Source of the DNA: HyVt-477 sp965224605
GTDB lineage: Bacteria > Pseudomonadota > Gammaproteobacteria > Thiotrichales > Thiotrichaceae
Direction of reading: 5' to 3'
Assembly (NCBI GenBank): GCA_965224605.1
Contig: CBDCZP010000001.1
Coordinates: 124,001 to 188,000, forward strand
Length of the DNA: 64,000 bases
Part shown: positions 61,769 through 64,000 of the stretch, one piece after another
Numbering within the stretch: the first letter of the stretch is position 1
Layout of the letters: the number at the start of each line of letters is the position of its first letter
The notes under the pieces: model-generated
Database searches by the model: none
Seen by the model: only the letters and a program-made list of their open reading frames with translations
What the model was told of the DNA's origin: nothing
Position numbers and translations under genes: made by a program

Positions 61769-64000
61769 TTATTTCCTTTTAACTATTTTCTGTAACTGAT
61801 CTTTATCGGCGCGATAACGAAGCTGAAGATAAGGCCCTTGAGCCGTGTATTCACTTTGGTCAAAGTCTTCATCGTTAAACCCTTCCAGATTATAACCCAC
61901 GCTAAGCCACATGTTCTCAGCAGGAGTGAGCCCGACTGAGCCTCCTAGATTATATTCCCAGTTGTTATTTTCCCAATCGTGTAGATAACCGGTATGTACA
62001 CCCACATCTATTTTTTCAGAAATATTCCTTCTCACTTGTAGTTGCGCCGTATCGACAGTGGAGTTAAATTTCTGGTTAAACTCATCTTCAAGCGTGTGTT
62101 TTATTCCATGATGAAGACTGATTTGCGTTTTCTTGTCGGCTTTTTTATTGACATGGATATTGTGAATCACTTTGCGGGTGCGTTTGTTTTCGCTAGTATT
62201 TTGTGTTTCTTCCTGAATAAAGTCGAGACGTTGTAATACCGTATAATCATTATCTTGTGGATGCCATGCACTACCCAAGCTGATGATGGCTTTATTGTTC
62301 TTATCTGCGCCATTGCCTGTGCCTCCAGTATCGTGCAGGGTAGAGCGGGTTATTTCTACACTAGCGGAAATATCTTTACCTTTACTCAGCTGACGAATTA
62401 GCCCGAATCGAAAGTTGTTTTTATCTTCACGGTCACCGTTCCGGTTTTCCAGCCTTGTGGTCCAGCTCCATTTCTTTTCGCGCCAGCCCAAGCCGACTGA
62501 AAAGGCGGTGAAGTCATCACGAATGCTTCCATTGATAGCGGGTTGATTTACATCAACCGGAACGAGTTGTGTGTCCTTCATGGTCTTTGAATGATCAACA
62601 CTTAAGTCGGCTGATAATTTATCGGTTAGATTTAGATGTTGTGCTAATCCTAGTGTGGCATAAGTTCTATCACCGCCGAATTGATTCTCTTTGTTAATAC
62701 TACTTTTAACGGTCGCCCCTTCCCATAATTTAGAACTTAAGCCGATACGATCTGTTGCGGTGTTGACATCATCACTGCGTGTTAGCTCACGTTCTAGGAA
62801 GAGGGCGATGCCATCGGTCAAGCCAATGTCTGCACCGATGATGAGTCGATCAGGATAGGCTTCATTAGCCCCTTGACCTGCTATGTTTTTTTCAAGGTGT
62901 GTACGCAAGGTAACGCGTCCATTGTCGGGTGTGACTGAGCCACCCAAGGTTAGTAATGTACCTTGGCGAGCCTGTCCAGAAGTGATTTCCCGGCTATGCC
63001 TTAATCCAATTGCATAGTGGTTGGTGTCAGTTTTCTTTCCCCACTCAATGCTAAATTGATCACGCAAGTTATCGTTGTCGAGGTTAGTTTGCCGATAAAC
63101 ATCACCTCGTATATAGGTCTGATCGTCTAAATGGTATTGACCATCAACCCCAAACTTACGAGTACCCCGTTCACTTAGGTTTTGTTGTTCAAGTCCAAAT
63201 GCTGAATCTTGTTGACGGATATAAGCTCGACCGGTGAGTTGACTACTTTTTTTGCGGACTTCTAAAAGCCAGGCATTTCCGCTGTCTTTCGAATCACCTC
63301 GTCCAGTACTATGCGCCAGTTCTGCTTTCAGTTTCGTTTCATCATCAATTTTATAGGTAATATCTGCTCCAACAAGATCACCGCCGTTATTGTTACTGGT
63401 GTTAATGCTATCTGCATTATTGTCTGTGATGGCTTCAGCACTGTTTTCATGTATCAGACTCATTCCAATTTCAGTTTTCCCATCGTCCGTTAGATAAGCC
63501 ACTCTTCCGCTGGCGGCGATAGATTTTTTGGCATTGGTTTCACTTTCGTAATCAACGACTATGAAATTAGGGTTTAGATTGAAATCCCGGCTGGCAATGG
63601 GGAACTTAAAAAATAGGCTATGGCTATCATAATCAATCTCATAATCGGCATGTAAAGCCAGTAAGCGTTGAGAAACGATAACTTCTGGATGAAAACGATC
63701 TCTAGTCTCTAAGGTGACTACTTCACTATTGGGGATGATGGATTGACTTAGGCGATATTCGCCAGAGGTACCATCACCCGGTATTTCATCACGTTGATGC
63801 TTATTTTTGGTATGACTCAGAGAGAGGTTATAACGTACATTGCGACCTTTATATTCACTATGAATACCCTGTAAGGTGCGCTCATAACGTGATAATTGAG
63901 TGACGGTCATATGGGTTCGATAATCACCAAACAACAGAAAAAACTGTTCACGTTCAAGTTTTATAAATAACTTGCTGGAGCTTTGAGCTTCATACTGGTC
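61769..64000 (-). CDS. C-terminal outer-membrane beta-barrel of a large surface protein (5' end outside window)
   Basis: The frame is open to the window end; the visible 743 residues start DQYEAQSSSKLFIKLEREQF, so the apparent TTG start at 63934 is not real. The region has the family motif FGDYRTHMTVTQLSRYERTLQGIHSEYKG, then about 30 amphipathic strands with alternating charged and aromatic residues, and ends LQLRYRADKDQLQKIVKRK. This pattern occurs at the C-terminus of giant surface proteins that carry DUF11 or SdrD-like repeats upstream. A small nidogen/DUF11 gene follows. It may be a secretion or anchoring barrel for repeat-rich adhesins. The sequence does not match TonB-receptor plug motifs. 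Confidence 0.65.
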   Translation of the reverse strand, partial: DQYEAQSSSKLFIKLEREQFFLLFGDYRTHMTVTQLSRYERTLQGIHSEYKGRNVRYNLSLSHTKNKHQRDEIPGDGTSGEYRLSQSIIPNSEVVTLETRDRFHPEVIVSQRLLALHADYEIDYDSHSLFFKFPIASRDFNLNPNFIVVDYESETNAKKSIAASGRVAYLTDDGKTEIGMSLIHENSAEAITDNNADSINTSNNNGGDLVGADITYKIDDETKLKAELAHSTGRGDSKDSGNAWLLEVRKKSSQLTGRAYIRQQDSAFGLEQQNLSERGTRKFGVDGQYHLDDQTYIRGDVYRQTNLDNDNLRDQFSIEWGKKTDTNHYAIGLRHSREITSGQARQGTLLTLGGSVTPDNGRVTLRTHLEKNIAGQGANEAYPDRLIIGADIGLTDGIALFLERELTRSDDVNTATDRIGLSSKLWEGATVKSSINKENQFGGDRTYATLGLAQHLNLTDKLSADLSVDHSKTMKDTQLVPVDVNQPAINGSIRDDFTAFSVGLGWREKKWSWTTRLENRNGDREDKNNFRFGLIRQLSKGKDISASVEITRSTLHDTGGTGNGADKNNKAIISLGSAWHPQDNDYTVLQRLDFIQEETQNTSENKRTRKVIHNIHVNKKADKKTQISLHHGIKHTLEDEFNQKFNSTVDTAQLQVRRNISEKIDVGVHTGYLHDWENNNWEYNLGGSVGLTPAENMWLSVGYNLEGFNDEDFDQSEYTAQGPYLQLRYRADKDQLQKIVKRK

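Noticed and set aside
61769..64000. TonB-dependent receptor
   Set aside because: No plug domain, TonB box or terminal aromatic motif of that family is visible.

Overview
The window looks like chromosomal DNA of an AT-rich gammaproteobacterium. The evidence is the conserved order tig-clpP-clpX-lon-hupB-tRNA-ppiD, the ftsK-lolA-rarA block, and the presence of rdgC, dksA, a DUF1249 (YqiB-like) gene, FadE- and FadL-type lipid genes and a 7Fe-type ferredoxin. A TusA-DsrE2 pair would fit a sulfur-oxidising (for example Thiotrichales-like) lineage, but the genus cannot be fixed from the sequence alone.

Layout. 1-5 kb: two consecutive TolC-family outer-membrane efflux genes (the first cut by the window edge), a GT11 fucosyltransferase and a secreted eight-motif beta/gamma-crystallin protein. 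5-23.5 kb: a lipid-uptake and lipid-oxidation region with a DUF2156 protein, a cytochrome P450, a TetR regulator divergent from fadE, a FadN-type hydroxyacyl-CoA dehydrogenase/hydratase, a beta-oxidation thiolase whose 5' end was destroyed by a decayed IS110/IS1111 element, a frameshifted surface lipase behind fadL, tgt, a second FadL-like porin and a putative periplasmic SCP2-like protein. 23.6-35 kb: folD, four tRNAs (Pro, Arg, His, Leu), the ATP-dependent protease block, HU, two tRNAs (Val, Asp) and ppiD. 35-49 kb: housekeeping genes (mtaB, ftsK, lolA, a frameshifted rarA, dksA, pgm, DUF1249, rdgC, ilvD) and an orphan HvfA-like Cys-rich lipoprotein. 49-58.7 kb: an ankyrin lipoprotein, a GST-fdxA pair, a TetR-controlled tusA-dsrE2 unit, a lipoprotein hydrolase, a POT transporter and a DsbD with a duplicated N-terminal domain. 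58.9-64 kb: an lnt remnant, a REP-associated transposase with its REPs, and the C-terminal part of a large surface protein system (DUF11-type protein plus outer-membrane barrel).

How the genes work together. FadL porins and the lipase would bring in fatty acids. The P450 could hydroxylate them, and FadE, FadN and the (now broken) FadA would carry out beta-oxidation. A TetR gene sits next to a well-formed promoter with a palindromic operator over the fadE start site. The tusA-dsrE2 pair and the divergent-side TetR gene share three copies of one operator (TTGACCG-N2-CGGTCAA type), two of which overlap promoter elements, so this is a readable self-contained regulatory circuit.

Mobile and repeat DNA is prominent. 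A 130-bp palindromic MITE-like element occurs twice, with a third distant relative. Each time it sits in the loop of a hairpin, and once it splits the rarA terminator with a TAAT duplication. Several genes (rarA, lipase, transposase, fadA) carry frame changes. These are either real decay or sequence errors, and raw reads would tell.
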